A stretch of 64,000 bases of DNA, taken from the NCBI GenBank assembly GCA_036746315.1, contig DAIOEK010000002.1, forward strand, positions 103,959 through 167,958, given 5' to 3'. The notes under the pieces are model-generated. The model saw nothing but the letters and a program-made list of their open reading frames with translations, did not search any database and was not told the origin of the DNA. This DNA is from DAIOEK01 sp036746315 (lineage in GTDB: Bacteria; Chloroflexota; Anaerolineae; Anaerolineales; Anaerolineaceae). Shown here in pieces: positions 42,942 to 51,507 of the stretch. Numbering within the stretch: position 1 is the stretch's first letter; each line of letters starts with the position of its first letter. The position numbers were made by a program, and so were the translations under genes.

Positions 42942-45900
42942 ATGAAACTTGGGGTGGGTCATTCTTTTATTCGAAAGTTATTATCTTCATGGATGTTGTG
43001 CGGCATGCTATTGGCTGCAATTGGACCGGTGAATCTGGCAAATGCCGATGACTTTACCGGTGACGATGGCCCCAATGTGATCGTGGGTACGGTGGGCGAT
43101 GACAACATTGATGCCCAGGGCGGCAATGATTACATCCAGGGACTCCCCGGCAACGATGTGATTGATGCCGGCTCCGGCGATGATGAGGTCCATGGTGGCA
43201 ATGGTGATGATGTGATCGATGGCGGTTTTGGCGATGACACCATCTATGGCGGAGATGGGTCGGATGTTTTGACAGGCGGTCCGGGTGCGGATGATATTCA
43301 CGGCGATGCCCAGATCTATGGTAACAGCGGCATTGATACCCTGAAAGAAACGATGGGGACGGATTACATTTCAGAAACGGTTGTGAATACTCCCCCTGCC
43401 AATAGCACAACTCCATCCGAGTCATCCACGACAGTGTGTGTTTTGTATTCTGGATCAACTTGTGTCCGCGAGACCACTTATACTACTGTGTATGGCGATA
43501 GTGACACAGACTATTACACCAGTTCCGAAACAACTTCCACAGATCTTAATTTCTACTTAAGCGATACGAATCTGCTTACAGAATCCGATGATTCAACCAC
43601 AACCTCTACCATAGCTTCATATTGGCAGGATTACGATAATTACCAGCAAAGTAGAACGAGAATCTGTACCATTTTTGGTTGTACAGGATGGGTAACCGGT
43701 ATTAGATTTTGGACCGGTGGTGGAACTGGGGTAACCAATAGCTCTCCGGATATTAACTCTGTTTCTAGTCTTGGGAGCACCACAGACACGCTTTCCGGCA
43801 TTGAAACCGCTGACCTCACAGGTAACGAGCGCGATAACATCATCGATGGTTCTGCGTTCACCCTGGGCGGCGTCACCTTCAGCGGTATGGGCGGTGACGA
43901 CACCATCACCGGAACAAACCAGGATGACGTTCTGTCGGGCGGAGATGGCAAGGATACCATCAATGGGCTCGATGGCGATGACGAGATCTGGGGCGGTGCT
44001 GGAAAAGACACCCTGGATGGTGGTAACGGTGACGATGACCTGTATGGCGAAGCCGGTAATGACAAATTGATTGGGGGTGAAGGCGACGATTACCTGAACG
44101 GCGGCGCGGGCGATGATGTGCTCAAGGGCGGCATCGGAGAAGACACGCTGGATGGTGGAGCCGGTAATGATGAATTATACGGTGGCGCCGATTCTGACGT
44201 CCTCAATGGTGGCGGCGGAGACGATTATATGTCCGGCGGCGCTGGCGATGATACGCTCAACGGCAATGCCGGTAATGACGAGATGTACGGTGATGGTGGC
44301 GATGACATCCTCAACGGCGGCAGCGGAGATGATTACCTATCCGGCGGCATAGGAGCTGATACCCTCAATGGTGGTTCCGGTAACGACGAAATGTACGGCG
44401 ACGATGGGAATGACACCCTCAACGGTGGCAGCGGTGACGATTACCTGTCCGGCGGCGCGGGTGCCGATACGCTCAATGGCAATGCTGATGACGATGAATT
44501 GCATGGTGGCGCTGGCACGGATACGCTGAATGGCGGCACTGGGAACGATGAACTGTACGGTGATGCTGGCGATGACATCCTCAACGGCGGCAGTGGAGAC
44601 GATTACCTCTCCGGTGGTGTTGGCGCGGATACGCTGAATGGTGGAGCAGGGAATGATGATCTGTACGGCGATGCAGGCGATGATGTCCTCAACGGCGGCA
44701 GTGGTGAAGATTACCTGTCCGGCGGTACTGGCGATGATATCCTCAATGGCAATGCAGGTAATGACGAGATGTACGGCGATGCTGGCGATGATGTTCTCAA
44801 CGGCGGCGGCGGAGACGATTACCTGTCCGGCGGTACTGGCGATGATATCCTCAATGGCAATGCAGGTAATGACGAGATGTACGGCGATGGCGGCGATGAT
44901 GTTCTCAACGGCGGCGGCGGAGACGATTACCTGTCCGGTGGAGTTGGTGCCGATACGCTGAATGGTGGAGCAGGGAATGATGATCTGTACGGCGATGCAG
45001 GCGATGATGTCCTCAACGGCGGCGGCGGAGACGATTACCTGTCCGGTGGTGTTGGCGCCGATACGCTGAATGGTGGCGCCGGGAATGATGAACTGTATGG
45101 CAACGCCGGGGATGATACCCTGAACGGTGGCGCTGGCGACGATATTGTATCCGGCGGCAACGGCAATGACACTATCTATACCAGCACCGGAACGGATACC
45201 ATCAATGGCGATGCCGGTGATGATGAAATCATTATCTCTGGCAGCACCGGAGAAGTCGCTCCCACGACGGTCGATGGCGGTTCGGGCGTAAATTACTTCC
45301 GCTTTATGGCGGGTACTTATGGTGACCTCGAACTGACATCCAGCGGAACCGATACGCTTGATTTCAGCCAGTTCGATCATGGCATCAACCTGGATATGGG
45401 CAGCACGGATAAACAGGAAGTTGCCTCCTGGGATGAAGGCAGCGGTGTCATCCGCACCCTGTGGGTCAAACTGACCGGTCTGTTTACCAACCTGATTGGC
45501 ACCGATTATGACGATACCCTGCGCGGCAACGACATCGTAAACACCATTGAAGGTCGCGGCGGCAATGATGGCATTGGCGGCGGTGGCGGCGTGGATAACA
45601 TCTACGGCGGCGATCAAACCGACTTACTGGATAGCTACGATGAAACCGATGGTATCGACACGGATCTGGATGCGGTAGCCGTGCCCGGTGGTGTGGTCAA
45701 GGAAGATAACTGGTACAGCATTGAATTGCCGGTTGCATTGCCCGTTCACCATGATAACGGCGATGAAGAAGGCGGCGTCTTCCCCTTCATCATCCCGGTA
45801 ACGGGTGAGGAACCGGTTAATCTGGTTTGTATTACCCCGGAGCAAACCTTCCAGTTGGTTCTGCCGAGCGGCGACTGGGTAAAGATCTATGGACTGTGTG

Positions 45901-46328
45901 AAGCAATGGATGGAACCAACTACTGGGCGAAGCTGGTGAGCGAAGCCGAAGATACGCTTCCGTCTGGTTTTGCCCCGTTCCAGTTCGGCAGAGGCATGAC
46001 CCTGGGCATGTGGCAGGGTGCGGATGTAAATTCACTCGTTTCCCTGCCGACCGTTCCCGGCGATGTCACTTTCGAGTACTCCATGGTCATCACCCCCGAG
46101 AATCGCAACGCGAAACTCACCGAGATGTACTGGGATACGACAGTGGCGGGTGGAAAATGGGCAGAAATGCCTGCTTACGCCGAGGATGAGAATGGCAACC
46201 CCGTCCATACTGAAGTGCATCCCGGGAAGAATGATGGCATGTGGGTATTCTCCGGCAGCCAGACGCTGGGTGGAAATTTGAATATGGTTACCAACTTCTT
46301 TGGCACCATTTCAATGGTCAAGGAATAA
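42942..46328 (+). CDS. Sec-exported RTX-type calcium-binding repeat protein
   Basis: 1128 aa from the ATG at 42942 (GGAGGAGG upstream). A signal peptide (RKLLSSWMLCGMLLAAIG, cleavage probably after ANA near residue 36) is followed by a first RTX block (about 44-125), a Ser/Thr-rich insert (about 140-290) with a few Cys, a long RTX block (about 318-765) of nonapeptides G-G-x-G-x-D-x-L-x, then a degenerate repeat region and a non-repetitive C-terminal domain (about 940-1128). The nonapeptides form Ca2+-binding parallel beta-rolls, so folding outside the cell is expected. RTX proteins normally leave by type I secretion without a signal peptide; here the Sec signal fits a monoderm or non-T1SS route. 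It probably serves as a surface or matrix adhesin. No catalytic domain recognised. Confidence 0.88.
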   Translation: MKLGVGHSFIRKLLSSWMLCGMLLAAIGPVNLANADDFTGDDGPNVIVGTVGDDNIDAQGGNDYIQGLPGNDVIDAGSGDDEVHGGNGDDVIDGGFGDDTIYGGDGSDVLTGGPGADDIHGDAQIYGNSGIDTLKETMGTDYISETVVNTPPANSTTPSESSTTVCVLYSGSTCVRETTYTTVYGDSDTDYYTSSETTSTDLNFYLSDTNLLTESDDSTTTSTIASYWQDYDNYQQSRTRICTIFGCTGWVTGIRFWTGGGTGVTNSSPDINSVSSLGSTTDTLSGIETADLTGNERDNIIDGSAFTLGGVTFSGMGGDDTITGTNQDDVLSGGDGKDTINGLDGDDEIWGGAGKDTLDGGNGDDDLYGEAGNDKLIGGEGDDYLNGGAGDDVLKGGIGEDTLDGGAGNDELYGGADSDVLNGGGGDDYMSGGAGDDTLNGNAGNDEMYGDGGDDILNGGSGDDYLSGGIGADTLNGGSGNDEMYGDDGNDTLNGGSGDDYLSGGAGADTLNGNADDDELHGGAGTDTLNGGTGNDELYGDAGDDILNGGSGDDYLSGGVGADTLNGGAGNDDLYGDAGDDVLNGGSGEDYLSGGTGDDILNGNAGNDEMYGDAGDDVLNGGGGDDYLSGGTGDDILNGNAGNDEMYGDGGDDVLNGGGGDDYLSGGVGADTLNGGAGNDDLYGDAGDDVLNGGGGDDYLSGGVGADTLNGGAGNDELYGNAGDDTLNGGAGDDIVSGGNGNDTIYTSTGTDTINGDAGDDEIIISGSTGEVAPTTVDGGSGVNYFRFMAGTYGDLELTSSGTDTLDFSQFDHGINLDMGSTDKQEVASWDEGSGVIRTLWVKLTGLFTNLIGTDYDDTLRGNDIVNTIEGRGGNDGIGGGGGVDNIYGGDQTDLLDSYDETDGIDTDLDAVAVPGGVVKEDNWYSIELPVALPVHHDNGDEEGGVFPFIIPVTGEEPVNLVCITPEQTFQLVLPSGDWVKIYGLCEAMDGTNYWAKLVSEAEDTLPSGFAPFQFGRGMTLGMWQGADVNSLVSLPTVPGDVTFEYSMVITPENRNAKLTEMYWDTTVAGGKWAEMPAYAEDENGNPVHTEVHPGKNDGMWVFSGSQTLGGNLNMVTNFFGTISMVKE
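43890..45180 (+). repeat. 27-nt tandem repeats with a 108-nt higher-order period
   Basis: The DNA encodes consecutive 9-residue RTX units. From about 44200 on, four-unit blocks recur (DDYLSGG..., DTLNGG or DILNGN..., NDEMYGD or NDDLYGD..., DDVLNGG...), giving a 36-residue, 108-nt period. Some neighbouring blocks (for example around 44705-44820 and 44815-44930) are almost identical in nucleotides, a sign of recent unequal duplication and a likely assembly weak point. Confidence 0.85.
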
Positions 46329-46351
46329 CATTGTAAGTCGTTACGCAGAAA

Positions 46352-46404
46352 AACGTGCAGGAAGTTTTGTTCTGATGGGCTTTGCTTCCTGCACGTTTGG
46401 TTTT
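46352..46404 (+). terminator. Terminator after the RTX-repeat gene
   Basis: A 14-bp perfect stem (46352-46365 with 46385-46398) encloses a 19-nt loop and is followed by GGTTTT. It ends about 23 nt before the next start, so the small membrane-protein gene may depend on read-through or its own promoter. Confidence 0.8.
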
Positions 46405-46426
46405 ACAGGCGGCATACAGGAATTTG

Positions 46427-46876
46427 ATGATGGATGAAAAACACGAGCAAATCGAAGTGATAGACGAAAAACTGGCAGGCAGTAAAAAGACCCAGGAAAA
46501 GAATCCCTCTTCCCGGATGGAAAAATTCAAACTGCCCGGCGATCCATCCACACGGACCTGGATGATGGTGATCACGATTTTACTGGCTGTTCAGGTACTG
46601 CTCACCGTGTTCCAGGTGGTCAATGCCCAGATTGTCAGGGTCAATGAAGAGCGGTTTCGCAGCCAGGTGGTTCAGGGTGTTGCCACGTACACTGCCAATG
46701 TGGATGAGTTGACCGCCCAAATGTTGACGGATTACAAGAACGATGTCTACAATAATAGCAAAGTCGATACGACCGCCAAGCAGCAGGTGATGGGAACGGA
46801 ATATAACTTCAATGCAATCCTGTTGTTAATTAAGCAAAACAGCAGGTTAATGGAAATGCTTTCGCAATTGCGTTGA
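46427..46876 (+). CDS. Small single-pass membrane protein, unknown
   Basis: About 149 aa from the ATG at 46427 or 46430. An acidic/basic cytoplasmic N-terminus (about 1-43) precedes one membrane helix (about 44-64, TWMMVITILLAVQVLLTVFQVV) and a helical extracellular tail (about 65-149) with possible coiled-coil character. No family recognised. It sits between the RTX-repeat protein and an orphan response regulator on the same strand, which suggests a surface-related function. Confidence 0.6.
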   Translation: MMDEKHEQIEVIDEKLAGSKKTQEKNPSSRMEKFKLPGDPSTRTWMMVITILLAVQVLLTVFQVVNAQIVRVNEERFRSQVVQGVATYTANVDELTAQMLTDYKNDVYNNSKVDTTAKQQVMGTEYNFNAILLLIKQNSRLMEMLSQLR

Positions 46877-46921
46877 TCGAAAGCAGTTGGGAACGCTGCA
46901 CCATTATTTTATGAGGTGGTT

Positions 46922-47740
46922 ATGACGATACGAGCGCCAATGAATAATAATGAACATGGTGTTGATCTGGATATGGTGACAACCGGGCACAAGCGCATCA
47001 CTGTGATGATCGTGGATGATGAACCGGAAACGGTCCGCATGATTAAAACCATCCTGATGACATCCGGCATGGATGTAATTGGCGCTGAAAGCGGGTTGGA
47101 TGCGATCGATAAATGCCCGCATACCCAGCCGGATATCATCCTGCTGGATCTGATGATGCCGGATATGGACGGATATGAGACATATCAGCATTTACGCTCC
47201 ATCACCAGCGCGCCCATCGTCATTGTTTCCGCCAGATCGTTGAAGGATGATGTGGTGGAAGGGTTGCAGTTTGGTGCGGATGATTACATTACCAAACCGT
47301 TTTATCCGCCCGAGTTGGTTGCCCGGGTCAATACCGCCGTACGTCGCGCCCAATACACCGCCCCGGTATCCATTTATTCATTCCCCACCATTGACATGCG
47401 GGTGGATATGGAAAACCGCGAAGTAACCCTGCAAGACCAGAAGATCCTTTTACCGGCGAAGGAATTTGAAGTATTTTCGGTACTGGTGCGTTTTGCGCCA
47501 AAGCTGGTCAGCAAGGAAGTGATTGCCCGCGAGGTCTGGGGTGAGGATAACCAGAAGATCCAGAATCGCATCAAGTACTTCATTCATATTCTGCGTGGAA
47601 AAATGGAGGCGAATTCCTCCCAACCGCGCATTATCCTTTCCCGGGAGGGATTGGGTTACCGGCTGGCAACAGACGAGGAAGCCGAGGTCAACCCCTTTCG
47701 CAAGGTAAACAAGTTGGAAGTGAGCAATCTGCTCAATTAA
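46922..47740 (+). CDS. OmpR/PhoB-type response regulator, orphan
   Basis: 272 aa. The receiver domain (about 25-140) has the acidic pair in VDDEPETV, phospho-acceptor Asp76 in LLDLMMP, the Ser/Thr switch in VIVSA and the Lys in YITKPF. The winged-helix DNA-binding domain (about 155-255) ends with ILSREGLGYRL. A 25-residue N-terminal extension before the receiver is longer than usual; a start further in is possible. No histidine kinase lies next to it. ATG at 46922 follows AGG closely; a GTG at 46916 is also in frame. Confidence 0.92.
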   Translation: MTIRAPMNNNEHGVDLDMVTTGHKRITVMIVDDEPETVRMIKTILMTSGMDVIGAESGLDAIDKCPHTQPDIILLDLMMPDMDGYETYQHLRSITSAPIVIVSARSLKDDVVEGLQFGADDYITKPFYPPELVARVNTAVRRAQYTAPVSIYSFPTIDMRVDMENREVTLQDQKILLPAKEFEVFSVLVRFAPKLVSKEVIAREVWGEDNQKIQNRIKYFIHILRGKMEANSSQPRIILSREGLGYRLATDEEAEVNPFRKVNKLEVSNLLN

Positions 47741-47778
47741 ACAGGTGATATTCATACAATCTTTGCCTGTGCATTTTT

Positions 47779-47807
47779 TTGACATGCCTGTTGCGGTATG
47801 ATAAACT
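47779..47807 (+). promoter_or_regulatory. Promoter of the metH operon
   Basis: TTGACA (47779-47784), 17-bp spacer, TAAACT (47802-47807). Transcription would start about 8 nt before the SAM-I aptamer. Confidence 0.75.
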
Positions 47808-47821
47808 TGGCAAAGTAAAAT

Positions 47822-47923
47822 CTCATCCAGAGAGGCGGAGGGACCGGCCCGGCGAAACATCGGCAACCGCAGCAAACTTGCAGGTGCCAAATCCGGCAAA
47901 AGCCCCGGCTTTTGGAAGATGAG
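47822..47923 (+). promoter_or_regulatory. SAM-I riboswitch (S-box) controlling metH
   Basis: P1 pairs CTCATC (47822-47827) with GATGAG (47918-47923). The conserved core follows: AGAGAGGCGGAGGGA, CCGGCCCGGCGAAAC, the GGCAACC and GGTGCCAAATCC elements of P3/P4, then the CCGGC-A hairpin. This is the classic S-box layout. With SAM bound, the downstream terminator forms and metH is off. Confidence 0.95.
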
Positions 47924-47942
47924 GGATCTCGCAGAACTTCGA

Positions 47943-47971
47943 TCACCTCTCTACCCAGAGGTGATTTTCTT
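47943..47971 (+). terminator. Terminator of the metH SAM-I riboswitch
   Basis: TCACCTCT (47943-47950) pairs perfectly with AGAGGTGA (47957-47964); TTTTCTTT follows. AGAGAGG inside the aptamer (47829-47835) is complementary to CCTCTCT of the terminator, a plausible antiterminator pairing. Confidence 0.88.
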
Positions 47972-47984
47972 TATTGGAGTAAAC

Positions 47985-50900
47985 ATGCCGCAGAGAAAAG
48001 TGACGAACCGAAAATACCTGGATTTGCTCAACAAAAAAAACGTGGTATTCGATGGCGCAATGGGTACCAGCCTTCAAAAGATGAATCTTACCGCCCGGGA
48101 TTTCGGCGGAGAAAAATACCTGGGGTGCAACGACTACCTGGTGATCACCAACCCCCGGGTGGTGGAAAATGTCCACCGTTCCTTCCTCGAAGCCGGTGTG
48201 GATGTGATTGAAACGTGCACATTCAGGGCAAACCGTATAACCATGTCGGAATATGGACTCCAGGATCAGGTTTTCGAGATCAATCGAACGGCGGCAAAGC
48301 TGGCGCGAAAACTGGCGGATGAGTTTTCCAGCCCTTCCCATCCACGGCTGGTTGCCGGTTCCATGGGACCTTCGGGAAAACTTCCCAGCATGGAAGACCC
48401 GCAGCTTTCCGATGTCGGTTTTGATGATTTGAAGGATGTCTTCCGTGAACAGGCAAAAGGCTTGATCGAAGGCGGTGTGGACCTGCTGCTCATCGAAACC
48501 TCCCAGGACATCCTGGAGGTCAAAGCGGTTATTCATGGCATTCAGCAGGCATTCGCAGAAACCGGTATTTACCTCCCCATTCAGGCTCAGGTTACCCTGG
48601 ATACCAGCGGCAGAATGCTGCTGGGAACGGATATCGCAGCGGTCCAGGCGATCCTCGAGGGGATGGATATCGACGTGGTCGGGCTGAATTGCTCCACCGG
48701 ACCGGAACATATGCGTGAACCAATCCGCATTCTGGGCGAAACAAGTACCCTGCCGGTCTCATGCATTCCCAACGCCGGACTGCCGCTCAATGTGGATGGA
48801 CAGGCGGTCTATCCATTGCAGCCGGCACCCTTTGCCGAGATGCTGACAGAATTTGTCACCCGCAATGGCGTCCAGGTGGTGGGCGGCTGCTGCGGCACCA
48901 CACCTGAGCATTTACGGCTGCTGGTGGAGCAGGTGAAGGATTTGCCGGTTCCGAAGCATAAAGCTGCTTACCCCCCTGCGCTGGCATCCTCTGCACAGGC
49001 AGTTGCCATGGAACAGGATCCGCGCCCATTCTTTATTGGCGAGCGGCTGAATACCCAGGGCAGTGCCAAATTCAAAAAGATACTCATGGCTGAAGATTAT
49101 GACAGCGTGATGGAGCTTGCCCGCCAGCAGGTGGATGGAGGCGCGCACGGGTTGGATATCTGCACGGCGCTGACCGAACGCAGCGATGAAAAGCAGCTCA
49201 TGGAAAAGGTTGTTAAAAAGCTTTCCACTGCTGTCAAGGCGCCTTTTGTGATTGACACCACCGAACCGGATGTGATGGAAGCGGCACTGAAGATTGCCCC
49301 CGGGCGCTGCCTGATCAATTCCACCAATCTGGAAGCAGGCAGGGCGAAGGCGGACCGCATCTTTGGGCTTGCCCGGAAATACAATGCCGCTGTTATTGCG
49401 CTGACCATCGATGAGCAGGGAATGGCAAAGACCGCCAGCCACAAGCTGGAAATTTCCCGGCGGCTCTATGATATGGCAGTGGGCGAATATGGTCTGCGTC
49501 CGGGTGATCTGGTGATCGATGCGCTCACCTTTACCATGGCTACCGGCGACCCCGAGTTCAGCCAATCCGCCGTGGAAACGCTGGATGGTATTCGCCTGAT
49601 CAAAAAGGAATTGCCGGGTGTATTAACCTCCCTGGGCGTGAGCAATGTCTCTTTTGGCTTGCAGCCCAATTCGCGCCAGGTGCTGAACAGCGTTTTTCTT
49701 TACCATGCGGTTCAAGCCGGGCTGGATATGGCAATTGTGAATCCAGCCCAACTGATTCCCTATACCGATATAGACCGGACGGAGATCGAGCTTTGCGAAG
49801 ACCTGATCTTTAATAAGCGGGCGGATGCACTGCAGCGGATGATCGAGCACTTTGCCAGCGCCACCGCTTCGAATGTGCGTGAGAGCCAGGCGAATCCCCT
49901 GGAGGGCATGTCCGCCGCCGAAAGGCTGCATTGGAAGATTCTGCACCGCAAAAAGGAAGACCTGGAACAGGATATCGATGAATTGGTCACGCCGCTGCAG
50001 CCGGCTTTGCGCAATGAAAAAGCAGTGGAAGTGTTGAACACAGTCTTGCTGCCGGCAATGAAGGAGGTCGGCGACCGCTTTGGCGCCGGAGAGTTGATTC
50101 TGCCGTTTGTGCTTCAATCCGCCGAGGTGATGAAAAAGGCAGTCAGCCATCTGGAGACGTATCTCGAACGCAAGGAAGGCACCAGCAAAGGCAGGGTGGT
50201 GCTGGCGACGGTCTATGGTGATGTGCATGACATCGGCAAGAATCTGGTCAAGACCATCCTGGCAAACAATGGGTACGAGGTGTTCGATTTGGGAAAACAG
50301 GTGCCCGCCGATACGATCCTGCAAAAGGCGGATGAATTGACCGCCGATGCCATCGGTCTGAGTGCCTTATTGGTGAGCACCAGCAAGCAAATGCCTTTGA
50401 TCGTCAATGAGCTGTCCCGCCGCGGCAGGAATTTGCCGGTGTTGATTGGCGGCGCCGCCATTAACCGCCGATTCGGCAGGCGAATCTTGCAAACCGAGGA
50501 TGGCGCATATTACTCCGGTGGTGTGTTCTACTGCAAGGATGCCTTTGAAGGGCTCTCGACCCTGGATCAGTTGGTCGTTCCCGCTAAAAAAGAGGAACTC
50601 ATGCAGCAAATTGTTGCGGAGGCGGATCAGGAGCTGGGTCGGTCGCTTCCGCCAGCCAGAACGGAAACGGCGAATGTCCGTAGCAGCCGGATCACAGCCG
50701 CCGGGAAGATTCCACAGCCACCCGATTATGATGTGCACGTGGTAAAAAGCATGCCCATCCAGGAAGTGGCAAATAACATTTCCATCAATGAGTTGTTCCG
50801 TCTTTCCTGGGGAGCCAAGAATCTGCACGGCAAAGAATGGGAAGTGCTCAAGCAGAATTACCAGGAACGTCTGGAGGACATGACCCGACAGGCACAGGCT

Positions 50901-51503
50901 GAAAAATGGCTCCATCCAAAGGGCGTTTTCGGATATTTCCCCGCCCAGTCTGATGGCAATGATCTGCTGGTCTATGATCCAAAATCCGTTGGCAGCGGCA
51001 AACCCGTTGTACTGGAGCGCTTCAGCTTCCCACGCCAAAGGGAGGAGGATGGCATCAGCCTGGCGGATTATTTCGCCCCGGCGGAAAGCGGCATTATGGA
51101 CCTGGTTGTATTTCAGGTGGTCACGGTCGGGCAGGCAGCCACCGAAAGGTTCGACCGTCTGCAGGAGAGCGGAGACTATACCGAGGCGTACTTCTCACAC
51201 GGCTTTTCGGTGCAAATGGCGGAAGCCGCAGCCAATTATCTGCACAATCATATCCGCAGGCAGTTGGGCTTGCCGGCAGATCAGGGCAAACGCTATTCTT
51301 GGGGGTATCCTGCCATACCGGAGCTTTCAGACCATGAAAAGGTTTTCCGCCTGCTGCCGGCGCAGAAGGAATTGGGCATGACATTGACCTCTGCCTACCA
51401 GTTGGTTCCGGAACAATCCACCGCTGCAATTGTGCTGCATCATCCGCAGGCGAGCTATTTCAATATCGGCGAATCGCGCATCGAACAGTTAAGCAGGGGA
51501 TAG
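47985..51503 (+). CDS. metH: Cobalamin-dependent methionine synthase
   Basis: 1172 aa from the ATG at 47985 (GGAG upstream; a longer frame to 47919 runs through the terminator). Four modules in order: homocysteine methyltransferase (about 1-320, zinc Cys in LNCSTGPEH and GGCCGTTPEH), pterin/methyl-THF domain (about 345-610), cobalamin cap and B12-binding domain (about 640-875, cobalt ligand His748 in GDVHDIGKNL) and the AdoMet reactivation domain (about 900-1172, RYSWGYPA). It makes methionine from homocysteine with methyl-THF. SAM feedback acts through the riboswitch. The next gene, 4 bp downstream, supplies methyl-THF. Confidence 0.96.
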   Translation: MPQRKVTNRKYLDLLNKKNVVFDGAMGTSLQKMNLTARDFGGEKYLGCNDYLVITNPRVVENVHRSFLEAGVDVIETCTFRANRITMSEYGLQDQVFEINRTAAKLARKLADEFSSPSHPRLVAGSMGPSGKLPSMEDPQLSDVGFDDLKDVFREQAKGLIEGGVDLLLIETSQDILEVKAVIHGIQQAFAETGIYLPIQAQVTLDTSGRMLLGTDIAAVQAILEGMDIDVVGLNCSTGPEHMREPIRILGETSTLPVSCIPNAGLPLNVDGQAVYPLQPAPFAEMLTEFVTRNGVQVVGGCCGTTPEHLRLLVEQVKDLPVPKHKAAYPPALASSAQAVAMEQDPRPFFIGERLNTQGSAKFKKILMAEDYDSVMELARQQVDGGAHGLDICTALTERSDEKQLMEKVVKKLSTAVKAPFVIDTTEPDVMEAALKIAPGRCLINSTNLEAGRAKADRIFGLARKYNAAVIALTIDEQGMAKTASHKLEISRRLYDMAVGEYGLRPGDLVIDALTFTMATGDPEFSQSAVETLDGIRLIKKELPGVLTSLGVSNVSFGLQPNSRQVLNSVFLYHAVQAGLDMAIVNPAQLIPYTDIDRTEIELCEDLIFNKRADALQRMIEHFASATASNVRESQANPLEGMSAAERLHWKILHRKKEDLEQDIDELVTPLQPALRNEKAVEVLNTVLLPAMKEVGDRFGAGELILPFVLQSAEVMKKAVSHLETYLERKEGTSKGRVVLATVYGDVHDIGKNLVKTILANNGYEVFDLGKQVPADTILQKADELTADAIGLSALLVSTSKQMPLIVNELSRRGRNLPVLIGGAAINRRFGRRILQTEDGAYYSGGVFYCKDAFEGLSTLDQLVVPAKKEELMQQIVAEADQELGRSLPPARTETANVRSSRITAAGKIPQPPDYDVHVVKSMPIQEVANNISINELFRLSWGAKNLHGKEWEVLKQNYQERLEDMTRQAQAEKWLHPKGVFGYFPAQSDGNDLLVYDPKSVGSGKPVVLERFSFPRQREEDGISLADYFAPAESGIMDLVVFQVVTVGQAATERFDRLQESGDYTEAYFSHGFSVQMAEAAANYLHNHIRRQLGLPADQGKRYSWGYPAIPELSDHEKVFRLLPAQKELGMTLTSAYQLVPEQSTAAIVLHHPQASYFNIGESRIEQLSRG

Positions 51504-51507
51504 GGGC

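Noticed and set aside
43890..45180. CRISPR array
   Set aside because: Repeats are contiguous 27-nt coding units without unique spacers, in frame with a large protein.
44337..45617. Minus-strand open frame of 426 codons across the RTX repeats
   Set aside because: Produced by the repeat bias of the plus-strand gene; repetitive Ile/Ala-rich translation, no start signal, no homology pattern.
47919..47985. N-terminal extension of metH to 47919
   Set aside because: It would translate the riboswitch terminator; the ATG at 47985 follows GGAG and gives the normal N-terminus.
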